A stretch of DNA of 64,000 nucleotides from Truepera sp965215315 (GTDB lineage: Bacteria > Deinococcota > Deinococci > Deinococcales > Trueperaceae): contig CBDCDB010000008.1 of the NCBI GenBank assembly GCA_965215315.1, forward strand, positions 3,348,001 through 3,412,000, in the 5' to 3' direction. The position numbers and the translations under genes were made by a program. Positions 26,782 through 35,983 of this stretch are shown here, one piece after another (the stretch's first letter is position 1; every line of letters begins with the position of its first letter). The notes beneath the pieces are model-generated. The model was given only the letters and a program-made list of their open reading frames with translations, had not been told where the DNA came from and ran no database searches.

Positions 26782-28019
26782 ACCTGCTCCTGAAGAATAA
26801 CGTCGACGAGGCGCTCCGCTAGCGCCAGTTCGTCAGCAAAAGACGCGACCCGTGCGCCCTGCCGAGCCTCCGCTAAAAAAGCCAAGACTCTGCCGACTTC
26901 AGGCCCCGCCGATAGTCCTAAGCTTAGCACGTCGCTCCCGCTTACCCTGCGGTAGTCGCGCAGATCGCTGGACGCTTCCAATACTCGCTTGACGATTTTT
27001 TCGGCCTCTGTTTGTGCCGGAGCGGTGCCCGTCAACCTCGTGCTAGCGCCTAAAAGTCGTTTGGGGAGAGCGAAAACGGTGATAAACTGCTGGGTTTTGT
27101 CAGGGGAGAGGCCCAGCATCAGCGCTAGTAGATAACTCTCGAGCGGGACGTTTGTACCGATTTCGAGTGCGTCGAGCTGTCCTACAAGTGAGGTATCTTT
27201 CAACCCGTAAAGCGCTGTGAGTGCGCCTGACTTTGCCAATGCTGTTATAGCCGGAGCCACTTCGGGTTCAGCTAGCGTCAGCAAGAGTTCATTTTTGAGG
27301 CGGCTGGGGCTGACCTGTTTGTGAACCTCGGCTGCCAGCGCGTTCATCAGCGCGGTCTGGGTGGCTTCGTCATAACGGAAGCCGAGTCTGCCTGCGAGCC
27401 GCGCACCCCGGACGATCCGGGTCGGGTCGTCGAAGAACGAGCGGTCGTGCAGGGTGCGTAAAAGACCGTGTTCCAAGTCGTTTACAGCGTCTGTGACGCT
27501 CAGCAGCGTGTGCGGTTCGATGAGGTTTACGGCGAAGGTGTTGACCGAAAAGTCGCGGCGGTAAAGGTCGTCTTGAAGCGTACCGAGCGCAACTTCAGGG
27601 AGCGCACCGGGGCGAGCGTAAACCTCGGTACGGGCTGTCGAAAAGTCGAGGGTGAGGTTCGGCAACGTCAGCGTACAGGTCAAAAACGGGTCGTGAGCAG
27701 TGAGGGTTCCGCCAAGTCTCTCTTGCAGCGCCGTTCCCAACATCCTGGCGGACGTTTCGCTGACAAAATCGAGGTCGCGGCTGGGCCGCCCCAACAGCAC
27801 ATCTCTAACCGAGCCGCCGACGAGGTAGACGTACGGGTCAAGTCTAGCCGCGGTGTTTTTTACAGCGTCTTTCGCAGTATCTTCGGCTTTTACGGCAGCT
27901 TTTACGGCGCTCAAAACGGCCTGAACTTCAGGCTCTAAACGAGCCAGCACAGTTTCGGCGATAGACTGAGCTGCGACAACGTTCACGCTCTCAACTATAA
28001 GGGCGTCTTTTCCAAACAT
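26778..28019 (-). CDS. cca: CCA tRNA nucleotidyltransferase / poly(A) polymerase family
   Basis: A 413-residue class II nucleotidyltransferase. The catalytic signature is LVGGSVRDVLLGRPSRDLDF with the two metal-binding Asp residues. QDDLYRRDFSVNTFAVNL and RIVRGARLAGRLGFRYDEAT follow (the RRDFxxN and nucleotide-selection helix). The N-terminus carries an extra 60 or so Ala/Val/Lys-rich residues before the catalytic core. It would add or repair the tRNA 3' CCA end, or in a split lineage only part of it. It heads a five-gene operon with two M50 proteins and the R-M pair. Confidence 0.88.
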   Translation of the reverse strand: MFGKDALIVESVNVVAAQSIAETVLARLEPEVQAVLSAVKAAVKAEDTAKDAVKNTAARLDPYVYLVGGSVRDVLLGRPSRDLDFVSETSARMLGTALQERLGGTLTAHDPFLTCTLTLPNLTLDFSTARTEVYARPGALPEVALGTLQDDLYRRDFSVNTFAVNLIEPHTLLSVTDAVNDLEHGLLRTLHDRSFFDDPTRIVRGARLAGRLGFRYDEATQTALMNALAAEVHKQVSPSRLKNELLLTLAEPEVAPAITALAKSGALTALYGLKDTSLVGQLDALEIGTNVPLESYLLALMLGLSPDKTQQFITVFALPKRLLGASTRLTGTAPAQTEAEKIVKRVLEASSDLRDYRRVSGSDVLSLGLSAGPEVGRVLAFLAEARQGARVASFADELALAERLVDVILQEQV

Positions 28020-28117
28020 AGTCTTTGGGGCGCTAGTCTTTGGGTGCTATACCGTGCGCCGGTTGGGTATGCTGGAGGGCGTGACGAGTTTTAGCGGCAG
28101 GGCACTGTGACCAAATC

Positions 28118-29050
28118 ATGATTGAGTACTACCGGAGTGTACACGGGACTTTGGAGCGCCTCGAGGCCTACCAACCGGGGTGTTGGGTCAACGTCGTCAC
28201 GCCGACGCCTGACGAACTGACCTACTTGTCGCAGCAGCAGGGCGTCCCGCTCGACTATCTCTTGTACTCGCTCGACCTAGATGAGCGCCCCCGTTTTGAA
28301 CGTGACGGCGAGTATATTCTCATCGTCATGCAGACCTCGTTTCCATTCGGTGACGAAGCCGACGTCCCGTTTGATACCTTGCCGCTGGGTATTATCCACA
28401 CGCCGAGCGCACTTATTACGGTCAGTACGACGGTCAATCCGGTGCTAGAAGAGTTCAAAGCCAACCGTATCCGGGGCGTCAGCACCGTAAAACGCAACCG
28501 CTTCACCATGCAGATTTTTTTCCGGGTGGCGCAGCGTTATCTGCTCGACTTGAAACAGATCAACCGGCAGGTGGACGCGATTGAAACGAAGCTCGAGACG
28601 AGCACCCGTAACCGCGAACTGCTAGGACTTTTACGGTACGAGAAAAGTCTAGTGTACTTTAAGACGGCCCTAAAAGCCAACGAACTGATGATGGAGCGCA
28701 TTCGCCGCGACCGCGTGTTCGAGATGTACCCGGATGATCATGATTTGTTTGAAGACGTGCTGATTGAAAACCTGCAGGCCATCGAGATGACCGACATCGC
28801 TACCAACATCCTGGTCTCGATGATGGGCGCGTTCGCCTCGGTGATTTCAAATAACGTCAACGCTGTCGTTAAAGTTCTGACCGTAGCGACGATTATGATT
28901 GCGATTCCGACGCTGATTACCGGCGTTTTCGGAATGAACGTACCGCTCCCGCTGCGCGAAAACCCCTGGGCGTTCGGGGTTGTGCTCAGCCTTTGCGGGC
29001 TTTCGGCGGTGGGGCTGCTCGTGTGGTTCCGCGTCAAGCGCTGGCTTTAG
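28118..29050 (+). CDS. corA: CorA-family magnesium/divalent metal transporter
   Basis: A 310-residue protein with a long cytoplasmic alpha/beta N-domain, a stretched coiled helix (QINRQVDAIETKLETSTRN) and two C-terminal membrane helices. The pore signature is GMN (TGVFGMNVPLP) between helix 1 (VLTVATIMIAIPTLI) and helix 2. It forms pentameric Mg or Co channels in the inner membrane. The start at ATG 28118 fits family length. Confidence 0.93.
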   Translation: MIEYYRSVHGTLERLEAYQPGCWVNVVTPTPDELTYLSQQQGVPLDYLLYSLDLDERPRFERDGEYILIVMQTSFPFGDEADVPFDTLPLGIIHTPSALITVSTTVNPVLEEFKANRIRGVSTVKRNRFTMQIFFRVAQRYLLDLKQINRQVDAIETKLETSTRNRELLGLLRYEKSLVYFKTALKANELMMERIRRDRVFEMYPDDHDLFEDVLIENLQAIEMTDIATNILVSMMGAFASVISNNVNAVVKVLTVATIMIAIPTLITGVFGMNVPLPLRENPWAFGVVLSLCGLSAVGLLVWFRVKRWL

Positions 29051-29059
29051 TCAGGGCCG

Positions 29060-29665
29060 ATGGGCGCGTTTTGGCAGGGCCTGGGACTCGGCGCAGGTCT
29101 GATTATCGCCATCGGCGCACAAAACGCGTTCGTTTTACGGCAAGGGCTTAAAAAACAGCACGTGTTCCTTTCGGCTCTCATCTGCACGCTCTGCGACGCG
29201 GCGCTGATTACATTGGGGGTGGTGGGGTTTGGGACAGTCGTCTCGAGCCGTCTTGTGTTAACTAATCTTGCGGCGTGGGGCGGGGCGATATTTTTGTTTG
29301 CCTACGGTTTACGGGCGTTTATCTCAGTGTTTCGGGCGGCGGGACTCGAGGCCGAGGGCAGCGTAACCCTCTCGAAACGAGACGCAATTTTGACGACCCT
29401 CGCGGTAAGTTTGCTCAACCCGCACGTCTACCTCGATACGGTGGTGCTCCTCGGCGGGATTGGCGGGCAGTTTACGGGGCAGAACCGCGTCTTTTACGGC
29501 GTAGGCGCGGTGACGGCTTCGGTCGTATGGTTTTTCAGCCTCGCTTACGGCGCAACCCGGTTAGGCCCGCTTTTTCGCCGTAAGACAGCTTGGCGGCTTC
29601 TCGACGCCGCCATCGGCGTCATCATGTGGAGCACCGGCTTTTCGCTCATCCGGGAGGTTTTGTAG
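29060..29665 (+). CDS. LysE/ArgO-family amino-acid exporter
   Basis: A 201-residue protein with about six membrane helices. The LysE pattern is clear: GLGAGLIIAIGAQNAFVLRQ, then LICTLCDAALITLGVVGFG, and in the second half SLLNPHVYLDTVVLLGGIGG. These proteins export basic amino acids such as Lys or Arg. It starts 10 bp after corA and its stop directly abuts trmL, so the three likely share a transcript. Confidence 0.9.
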   Translation: MGAFWQGLGLGAGLIIAIGAQNAFVLRQGLKKQHVFLSALICTLCDAALITLGVVGFGTVVSSRLVLTNLAAWGGAIFLFAYGLRAFISVFRAAGLEAEGSVTLSKRDAILTTLAVSLLNPHVYLDTVVLLGGIGGQFTGQNRVFYGVGAVTASVVWFFSLAYGATRLGPLFRRKTAWRLLDAAIGVIMWSTGFSLIREVL

Positions 29666-30121
29666 ATGCTTTATGTGGCGCTGCTCGAGCCTGAAATCGC
29701 TGGAAACGTCGGCAATATCGCCCGCACCTGTGTGGCAACCGGCGCAGAACTGCACCTGATTCGGCCTTACGGCTTTCGCCTCACGGATGAAGCGGTACGC
29801 CGCGCCGGGATGGACTACTGGGAAGACACGAAGCTCGTGCAGCACGCTTCTTTTACGGCGTTTCAAGGTGTCTTCGGTAAAAAGTTTACGGCAGGCCGGG
29901 TGTTCGCTTTTACGACGAAAGCTCCGGACTATCACAGCAGCGTCAGCTATCAAGACGGGGATGTGCTGCTGTTCGGGCCGGAATCTAGGGGCTTACCTGA
30001 AATGGTGCGTCAAAGCTGCGTGCAGGTGCGGATTCCGATGAACCCCGACGCGCGTTCCTTAAATCTGGCGGTGAGCGTGGGCGTCGGGGTATATGAGGCG
30101 TGGCGGCAGTTAGGATTTTAA
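29666..30121 (+). CDS. trmL: tRNA (cytidine(34)-2'-O)-methyltransferase
   Basis: A 151-residue SPOUT-class methylase of the minimal TrmL type, which methylates the wobble ribose of certain leucine tRNAs. Motifs: EPEIAGNVGNIARTCVATGA, LIRPYGFRLTDEAVRRAGMD with YW, the SAM-knot GPESRGLPEMV, and IPMNPDARSLNLAVSVGVGV. The length is exactly that of the family. It starts immediately after the lysE-type stop. Confidence 0.93.
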   Translation: MLYVALLEPEIAGNVGNIARTCVATGAELHLIRPYGFRLTDEAVRRAGMDYWEDTKLVQHASFTAFQGVFGKKFTAGRVFAFTTKAPDYHSSVSYQDGDVLLFGPESRGLPEMVRQSCVQVRIPMNPDARSLNLAVSVGVGVYEAWRQLGF

Positions 30122-30125
30122 GCCC

Positions 30126-30611
30126 CTATTCTTTCCACGGTCTCCACATGGCGTCTTCGTCCGGCAGCGAATAGCCTGATGTTTTCAGTGCCAGCAGCAC
30201 TTGTCCCCGGTGATGCGCGTCGTGAACCATCATGTGAATCAAATAGGTGTCGGCGCTGGGGTAGGGCGAGGTTCCGGTACCTCCCTCAGCTACGGCTTTC
30301 TGAACGGCGGTAGCGGTTTGTGCCAAAACATTTTTGATACGCGCTAGGTCGGTTTCAGGTACGAACGCTTCGGTGTCCTCTTCGTCAAAACCCTCACGGA
30401 TGGTGAAGAGGTCGGGCAACGTTTCCAGCCTGCTGTCAAGCTTCGCGCCCCGATACTTGGTGACTCCGACGATATGCGCGAGATGCTGTGCGGCGCTGTA
30501 ACCACCTCCCGGTGTACGCGCGTTTAGCATCTCCGGCGTCAAGTGCTCGAGTAATATCTGGTTAACTTTTAGGTTAGCCTGCCACGCGGTCTGCACTGCA
30601 TCAACATTCAT
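30126..30611 (-). CDS. DinB-family protein
   Basis: A 161-residue four-helix-bundle protein. Metal-ligand histidines are visible at SAAQHLAHIVG and MMVHDAHHRGQVLLAL, the DinB/YfiT pattern. The family includes metal-dependent thiol transferases using bacillithiol. A bacillithiol reductase gene (ypdA) lies in this window, so a bacillithiol-linked role is possible, though not shown. It converges with trmL, with only four bases between the stops. Confidence 0.85.
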   Translation of the reverse strand: MNVDAVQTAWQANLKVNQILLEHLTPEMLNARTPGGGYSAAQHLAHIVGVTKYRGAKLDSRLETLPDLFTIREGFDEEDTEAFVPETDLARIKNVLAQTATAVQKAVAEGGTGTSPYPSADTYLIHMMVHDAHHRGQVLLALKTSGYSLPDEDAMWRPWKE

Positions 30612-30780
30612 TTCGGCTCCTTAGCGGAAAGATTACGAAGTAAGTTGTGTGGGTGAACAGACCTCGAGAAGTATAGCTTATGGGCCGAGTGTGTTGTTTA
30701 GCTCGAGCCTTATTGTACGTTGGTAAAATAAGCTCACCGCAAAAATGGCTGTATTATGCGAAATTGCCTTTTACTAAAAT

Positions 30781-30804
30781 AAAGCCGCCGCTACCGGCGG
30801 CTTT
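30781..30804 (-). terminator. Rho-independent terminator after the M42 peptidase gene
   Basis: A perfect 10-bp stem AAAGCCGCCG / CGGCGGCTTT with a CTAC loop. Read on the minus strand it is followed by TTTATTTTAGT, giving a U-rich tail for the gene ending at 30851. Confidence 0.85.
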
Positions 30805-30850
30805 GTCAACGCTTTTAAGCAGTTCTATCCGAGTCTCACGGGATAAACGC

Positions 30851-31903
30851 TTACTGCGTAAATGTCGTATCCGGTTTTAGCCTGCCAATTGTTGCCGCAA
30901 TCAGCTTAATCACGTTTTCAACGTCTTCCGGATCAACCATCTCAACGGGCGAGTGCATATAGCGGTTGGGTAGGCTGACGATGGCTGTCGGCACCCCGCC
31001 CCGGTTTTTGGCAATGTCGTCAGCGTCGGTATAGGTGTGCGCGGGTGAGATACCAAACGTGTGCGGAATACCCTCAGCCTCAGCCGTTTCGATCAGCAGC
31101 GCGTTAAGACCTCGGTGGACGTACGAGCCGATGGTCAACTCCGCGCCCGACCCGAACGGCTTTTCGCCTTCACGTTTAACGTCGATCGTGGGTACGTCGG
31201 TCGCGTGCGTCACGTCTACAGCAATCGCCGCGTCGGGTTTGAGTGTGTGTGACGCGATATACGCCCCAACGCCGCCAATCTCTTCTTGGACGGTGCCAAC
31301 AGCTGTGACCTCAGCTCCGGATTCAGCGGCGCGGCGGGCCGCGTGGAGGACGATAAACGCCCCGATCCGGTTGTCAACGGCTTTTGAGACCAGCCGACCG
31401 TTGAGAAGTTCCAAAACGGGTTGCTCGATAACAGCAAAGTCTCCGGCCCGGACGTGTTCTTTGGCCTCGTCGCCAGTTTTTGCGCCGATGTCGATCCACA
31501 AGGTTTCGATTTTAGAGACCTTGCTGCGTTCCTCAGATTCCATCAGGTGAATGGGCTTTTTACCGATGACGCCCATCAGTTCGCCTTTATGCCCGACGAC
31601 GCGCACCCGCTGTCCTACAAGTTGCTGCGAATCCCAACCGCCGACGCCCTTAAAGTACAAAAATCCCTCTTTGTCGATGTAGGTGACGATTAGACCGATT
31701 TCGTCCAAGTGTCCGGCGAGCATGACGCGGGGTTTGCCGCCGCTACCGAACGTCGCATAGACGTTGCCGTAGGCGTCGCGCTTGACTGTAGCGCCGTAGC
31801 TTTCGGCCTGCGCTGCGTAAACGTCGGCGGGTTTCGTTTCAAAGCCGCTCGTACCGGGGACCGTTAGGAGTGAGGTTAAAAAGTCTTTTTCAGCTTGATT
31901 CAC
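30851..31903 (-). CDS. M42-family metallopeptidase (glutamyl/deblocking aminopeptidase type)
   Basis: A dinuclear-metal aminopeptidase of about 350 residues. The frame is open from ATG 32008, but the first 35 codons are low-complexity and do not fit the family, so GTG 31903 (VNQAEKDFLTSLL) is chosen. Metal and catalytic motifs: MLAGHLDEIGLIV (His-x-Asp), SKAVDNRIGAF, TVQEEIGGVGAYIA (catalytic Glu pair) and AIAVDVTHATD. PNRYMHSPVEMVDPEDVENV closes the site. These enzymes form large tetrahedral complexes that trim peptides. A terminator follows. Confidence 0.92.
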   Translation of the reverse strand: MNQAEKDFLTSLLTVPGTSGFETKPADVYAAQAESYGATVKRDAYGNVYATFGSGGKPRVMLAGHLDEIGLIVTYIDKEGFLYFKGVGGWDSQQLVGQRVRVVGHKGELMGVIGKKPIHLMESEERSKVSKIETLWIDIGAKTGDEAKEHVRAGDFAVIEQPVLELLNGRLVSKAVDNRIGAFIVLHAARRAAESGAEVTAVGTVQEEIGGVGAYIASHTLKPDAAIAVDVTHATDVPTIDVKREGEKPFGSGAELTIGSYVHRGLNALLIETAEAEGIPHTFGISPAHTYTDADDIAKNRGGVPTAIVSLPNRYMHSPVEMVDPEDVENVIKLIAATIGRLKPDTTFTQ

Positions 31904-32178
31904 AAAAGGGAGTCTACCACGCCCGGCAGCGCCGCCCTCTGCGTGCGGCGGGGCGAACAGCGCACATTTTAGAAGGCTCGAGTACCAACAAGGTTCTGCT
32001 GAAGTCATTGTTTGTCGGCTTGTGAGCTGCTACGGTCTTTAAGCCCTTAGAAGCTACCCGTGTCATCAAAAAAAGTACGCGCTAAACAGCGTATTTCGGC
32101 GTAATTACGGCTGCTTCTAGCTAACACTTGCCACCTAAATACCCGCACCGGCTCGTTTCGACTTATGATGGTCTAACC

Positions 32179-32712
32179 ATGGAGATCCGACCTGCCCATC
32201 CCGATGATGTACCGGCGATTGCTAAAGTCCACGTGGACAGCTGGCGCACGACCTACCGAGATATCTTGCCTAAAGGCTACCTCAACGACCTCTCGTACAA
32301 CGCCCGCGAGACGATGTGGGAAGAATCATTTGGGGAAGAGAGTGGCTCATTTTTAATGGTTGCCGAAGACGAGGGCCGGGTGGTGGGTTTTTCTGCTGGA
32401 GGCGGGGCGCGTCAGGATACGCCGGAGGCCAAGGGCTACGGCGGCGAGCTTTACGCGGTCTATACGCTAGACAGCTATCAGCGGCGCGGCCTCGGGCGGC
32501 GGCTTGTCACAGCGGTCGCCGAAGAACTCATCAACCGGGGGTTTGACACCATGGTTACTTGGGTGATTGAAGACAACGCCGCGTGCCGTTTTTACGAACG
32601 GCTCGGCGGCGTTTTACTGGGTAGTAAAACCGTTGAAATCGCCGATATGTCGCTCCGGGCAGTGGCTTATGGGTGGGAGGACTCGAGTACCCTTCTCAAA
32701 CCCGAGGTCTAG
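32179..32712 (+). CDS. GNAT-family N-acetyltransferase
   Basis: A 177-residue acetyltransferase. ATG 32179 (MEIRPAHPDDVPAIAKVHVD) is the natural family start, although the frame is open from 32128. The acetyl-CoA loop is YTLDSYQRRGLGRRLVTAV, followed by DNAACRFYERLGGVL. The acceptor substrate cannot be predicted. Confidence 0.88.
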   Translation: MEIRPAHPDDVPAIAKVHVDSWRTTYRDILPKGYLNDLSYNARETMWEESFGEESGSFLMVAEDEGRVVGFSAGGGARQDTPEAKGYGGELYAVYTLDSYQRRGLGRRLVTAVAEELINRGFDTMVTWVIEDNAACRFYERLGGVLLGSKTVEIADMSLRAVAYGWEDSSTLLKPEV

Positions 32713-32734
32713 CAAATTGGGTGTATAAACCAGT

Positions 32735-33292
32735 ATGACGCACCTACCTGAAAACGTTGCTACAGTCGCTATAGTTGGATTTCTTGCGCTCGAGGCTGTA
32801 CTCAGAAAGGGTAAATCGGCGAAGTCGTGGCAGAGCGAATCAGACCGGGGCACAACGTTTCTGCTGCTACTAGCTTACTTGGTCATCGGCGCAGCTCTCT
32901 CTTTACGTTTGCCGGGAATCACGCTGCCCCTCACCTTGCAGTGGGTAGGTGCAGGTTTGGCGTTTACGGGGCTAGCGCTGCGCGTTGCCGCGTTTCGGAC
33001 GTTAGGCTCTAGTTACTCACGCACGTTACGGGTCAACGAAGATCAAGCCCTCGTCACTACCGGAATCTACCGACACGTTCGTCATCCGGGTTATCTCTCG
33101 TCTTTACTGCTTTGGCTAGGCGCCGTAACTGCTTCAGGTTCGTTGGTAGCGGTGTGCGTTGTAGCGGTAGCGCTTTTCGCTGCCTACACGCGCCGTATTC
33201 AGGTTGAGGAAAGGTTGCTCGCAGCGTCATTTGGCGAGGCGTACACGACGTATCAACACACGTCTTGGAAACTCGTTCCGCACCTCTACTGA
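32735..33292 (+). CDS. Isoprenylcysteine carboxyl methyltransferase (ICMT)-family membrane protein
   Basis: A 185-residue protein with about five hydrophobic segments and the ICMT/PEMT signature GIYRHVRHPGYLSSLLLWLG, then RRIQVEERLLAASFGEAYTT. Family members methylate carboxyl or phospholipid groups in the membrane using SAM; the bacterial substrate is unknown. It lies 22 bp after the GNAT gene in the same direction. Confidence 0.85.
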   Translation: MTHLPENVATVAIVGFLALEAVLRKGKSAKSWQSESDRGTTFLLLLAYLVIGAALSLRLPGITLPLTLQWVGAGLAFTGLALRVAAFRTLGSSYSRTLRVNEDQALVTTGIYRHVRHPGYLSSLLLWLGAVTASGSLVAVCVVAVALFAAYTRRIQVEERLLAASFGEAYTTYQHTSWKLVPHLY

Positions 33293-33375
33293 TACTGACT
33301 TACGGCAAATTTAAGCGGCAAGCCAAAACCAGCCCGCCGCTCACTGGTTCACCGAGCAGATTCAGTCGTCTATTT

Positions 33376-34196
33376 TTACGTGCTGAACCGAGTTTCGCAC
33401 CTTGCCTTCATTGGCGAGCGCGGGTTCAAACCCTTCAGCTTGACTCCGCCGCAACGCAATATAATATAGCCGAGCAGCACGCCGTAAATGACCTTAGAGG
33501 TAACGTCAGCCGTCGTATAGGTGATAAGCCTCGCTACCGAACCCCCTTCGCCAAACCAGACAACCGGCATAAGGTACGCGCCCGGATAGAGCAGCCAAGA
33601 GATGAACAGCAACCAGAACACCCCGCGCATCAACCCTCGAGCGTTTTCAGGCAGGTCTGGTAGCGACTGATGCGTGACGCGCCAGACGATGACCAAAATC
33701 CACAGAAAGAAGACCGTACTGATGGTGCCCCAAAGATAGAGCTGCGCCGTACTGGTCGTTTCGTAAAATTGCCCGACGTAACCCGTGTAGATCATCGCTA
33801 GTCCGGCAATTAAAAACTGCCCCAGTAGCGGCGAAAACGCGTTCCGGTAAAGCCAGCGACGATTAACAGCTGCGTGAGCAGCATCGGCACGTCAATCGTC
33901 CAGTTCATGTAGCGGTAGCCGTTGGAAAAGGTGGCGTTACTCCGCTCCCACACGTCGCCGTTAAAGACAAACGCATTTTGCCAGCTCTGCTGCTGCTGAA
34001 ACAAAATCAGCGCCGCTGAGATCATCACGACGCCGGAGAGAACGTTCGACAACCGGTAGCGCGGCGCAACCTGACCGATCGTTAGGCAAAAATAAAGCAG
34101 CGCCGCCAAGTGTGCGCCGACCCCGAAAGTCAAAACGTGAGAGACGATGTCCCACGAGACGGGTGAATAGGTAAACAGGTTCTCCATATTTTCCAT
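33376..34196 (-). pseudogene. Light-driven sodium-pump rhodopsin (NDQ type), one-base frameshift
   Basis: Start ATG 34196 follows an AAGGGG box. Helix C reads YRYMNWTIDVPMLLTQ. The bacteriorhodopsin D85/T89/D96 positions are N, D and Q, the NDQ motif of the Na-pump rhodopsins (KR2 type). Helix B (YRLSNVLSGVVMISAALILF) and, in the second frame, MIYTGYVGQFYET, LISWLLYPGAYLMP and the retinal-Lys helix TTADVTSKVIYGVLLG also fit that group. The frame breaks after RRYWG at a C4 run (33820-33823, G4 on the coding strand). One more G would give GQFLIAGLAMIYTGY and a continuous protein of 273 residues. It is either a fresh null allele or a consensus error. Confidence 0.92.
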
Positions 34197-34549
34197 AGCT
34201 GCCCCTTATAGATTGTTCGGCGTAAGCCTAACTCGCTAAATGTCTGTGCTGCTTTTACGCTCGTCATCATGGCAAGCCCAGCGGCTGCTTTGTGTAGGCC
34301 CCTACTAGGTTTGCCGGCGGCTTTACGGCGTCAGGTTGATAGCACTGGTTTTACGGTATCAGCTTCGTAGCTTCACGTTTACGGTGTCAGGTTTACGGCG
34401 TTAGCGTACGTTCACATTTCTAAAATAGGCGGGTTTGGCTTCGGGCTCAGCGGTCGGTGCTGCGTAACTGGTCACATTTGTGTCACAGAGTTGCGTCACG
34501 AGGTTACGTTGCAGAGTTCTGTGGGCCTCGAGCGGTAGATTGAGCTTGC
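34197..34549. other. 353-bp intergenic region with repeated TTTACGG words
   Basis: This separates the divergent rhodopsin and trkH genes and should hold both promoters. Between 34318 and 34412 four imperfect repeats of the form (G/C)TTTACGG(C/T)RT(Y)AG occur: GCTTTACGGCGTCAGG, TTTTACGGTATCAGC, GTTTACGGTGTCAGG and GTTTACGGCGTTAGC. No gene is seen. Confidence 0.5.
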
Positions 34550-35983
34550 GTGCCGATCACCCGTTTTATCCTACCGCTTGACGCCACGTCGGTCGGCTAC
34601 CATCTCGCAACGATTGTACGTTTTTTGAGCCTCGTTTTTGCTGTGCCGCTGCTGGTTGCGGGCGTGGCGGGGGAGTGGCTTTACGTGGGCATTTTCGCTG
34701 ACTTAGCCGCCGTAAGTTTTGGGGTCGGTACCCTGGCGCGGCGGGGCAACGCGCCGGAGCTCGAGCTCCGTGAAGCTTTAGTCGTTACCGCGCTGCTCTA
34801 CCTTACCTTCGCGCTCGTCGGCAGCGTCGCCTTCTGGCCGGTCGCTACGCCGGTCAACGGTTTTTTCGAGGCGATGTCCGGCGTGACTTCAACGGGCTTG
34901 AGCGTCTTAACCGTCGAGACGCTGCCGCAAAGTTTGCTGTTTTTTCGCGCCTGGAGTCAGTGGGTCGGCGGCGCGGGTATCGTGATCTTGTCGCTGGTCG
35001 TCTTAAGCGGCCCTAACAGCGCCGCCTTCAAGCTCTACGCCTCCGAGTTTGGTGAAAACAACGTTCTGGGCAGTGTTAAAGCGATGGGCCGCGTGGTGAT
35101 GCTGGTCTACACCGTCTTGACGCTCGCCGCGCTAGTGACGTTCGTGCTCGCCGGGATGACGCCTTTTGACGCTCTGGCGCACGCCCTAGCTACTTTGTCA
35201 ACCGGCGGGTTTTCGGTCTACGCCGAGAGCGTGGGTGGGTACGCGCCGCTGACGCAGGCGCTTATCGTCCCCTTTATGGTGCTGGGCGCACTGAGTTTTC
35301 CGCTCCTCTATCTGACGGTGCGTAACGGGCCGCGGGCGCTCCTGAGGGATGTGCAGCTGCGCACCTTCGGGCTCCTCGTGCTCGGTTCACTGCCCCTCTT
35401 GCTGGCTTTTTATGGGTGGCGTAAAGAGGCGTTTTTGCCGGTTTTGTTTAACCTGGTGTCGGCGCTGACAACCACCGGGTTTAGCAGTACCGCCGCCGCC
35501 GACTGGCCCGGCGCGGTTAAATTCTGGCTGACGGCGCTGATGATTGTCGGCGGTTCGACCGGCTCGTCGGCGGGCGGCCTTAAACTCCTGCGTTTTGTCA
35601 TCGTCTCAAAGCTGGCGGGCTGGTCGGTGGTTCGGGCGCTCCTTCCGGGCGCGGCTAAGCTCTCGCTCAAGGTCGCGGACAAACATGTTTCCGACGACGA
35701 AGTGCGGCGGGTGGGGGGGCTTCTAGGTCTTTATCTGAGTTTTGGCTTGATAACAGCGGTGGTGCTGATGTTAGCGGGCGGCGGGGCGCAAGACGCTGTA
35801 TCTGACGCTGTGTTCGACGCCTTTTCCGCGCTCGGTACGGTAGGACTGTCAACGGGTGTAGTGAGCGCGGCGCTCCCTTTTTGGGCCAAGCTAACGGTCT
35901 GCCTAGCGATGTGGGCGGGTCGCCTCGAGATTTTGCCGGTGCTGGTTTTGCTCTATCCGCACTGGCGTAAAGGAGACGTGTGA
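34550..35983 (+). CDS. trkH: Trk/Ktr potassium uptake channel subunit
   Basis: A 477-residue membrane protein of the TrkH/KtrB superfamily starting at GTG 34550. The four pore repeats each carry a filter glycine: SGVTSTGLS, ATLSTGGFS, SALTTTGFS and SALGTVGLS. SQWVGGAGIVILSLVVL and MIVGGSTGSSAGGLKLLR are conserved connecting segments. It imports K in response to ion gradients, gated by the cytoplasmic RCK protein encoded next. AAGGAGA before the next start and overlapping stop/start codons show coupling. Confidence 0.93.
   Translation: MPITRFILPLDATSVGYHLATIVRFLSLVFAVPLLVAGVAGEWLYVGIFADLAAVSFGVGTLARRGNAPELELREALVVTALLYLTFALVGSVAFWPVATPVNGFFEAMSGVTSTGLSVLTVETLPQSLLFFRAWSQWVGGAGIVILSLVVLSGPNSAAFKLYASEFGENNVLGSVKAMGRVVMLVYTVLTLAALVTFVLAGMTPFDALAHALATLSTGGFSVYAESVGGYAPLTQALIVPFMVLGALSFPLLYLTVRNGPRALLRDVQLRTFGLLVLGSLPLLLAFYGWRKEAFLPVLFNLVSALTTTGFSSTAAADWPGAVKFWLTALMIVGGSTGSSAGGLKLLRFVIVSKLAGWSVVRALLPGAAKLSLKVADKHVSDDEVRRVGGLLGLYLSFGLITAVVLMLAGGGAQDAVSDAVFDAFSALGTVGLSTGVVSAALPFWAKLTVCLAMWAGRLEILPVLVLLYPHWRKGDV

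Noticed and set aside
26119..26793. Plus-strand charged frames opposite the M50 genes
   Set aside because: Antisense to two membrane-protein genes; their Lys/Arg/Asn-rich composition is the expected mirror of hydrophobic codons.
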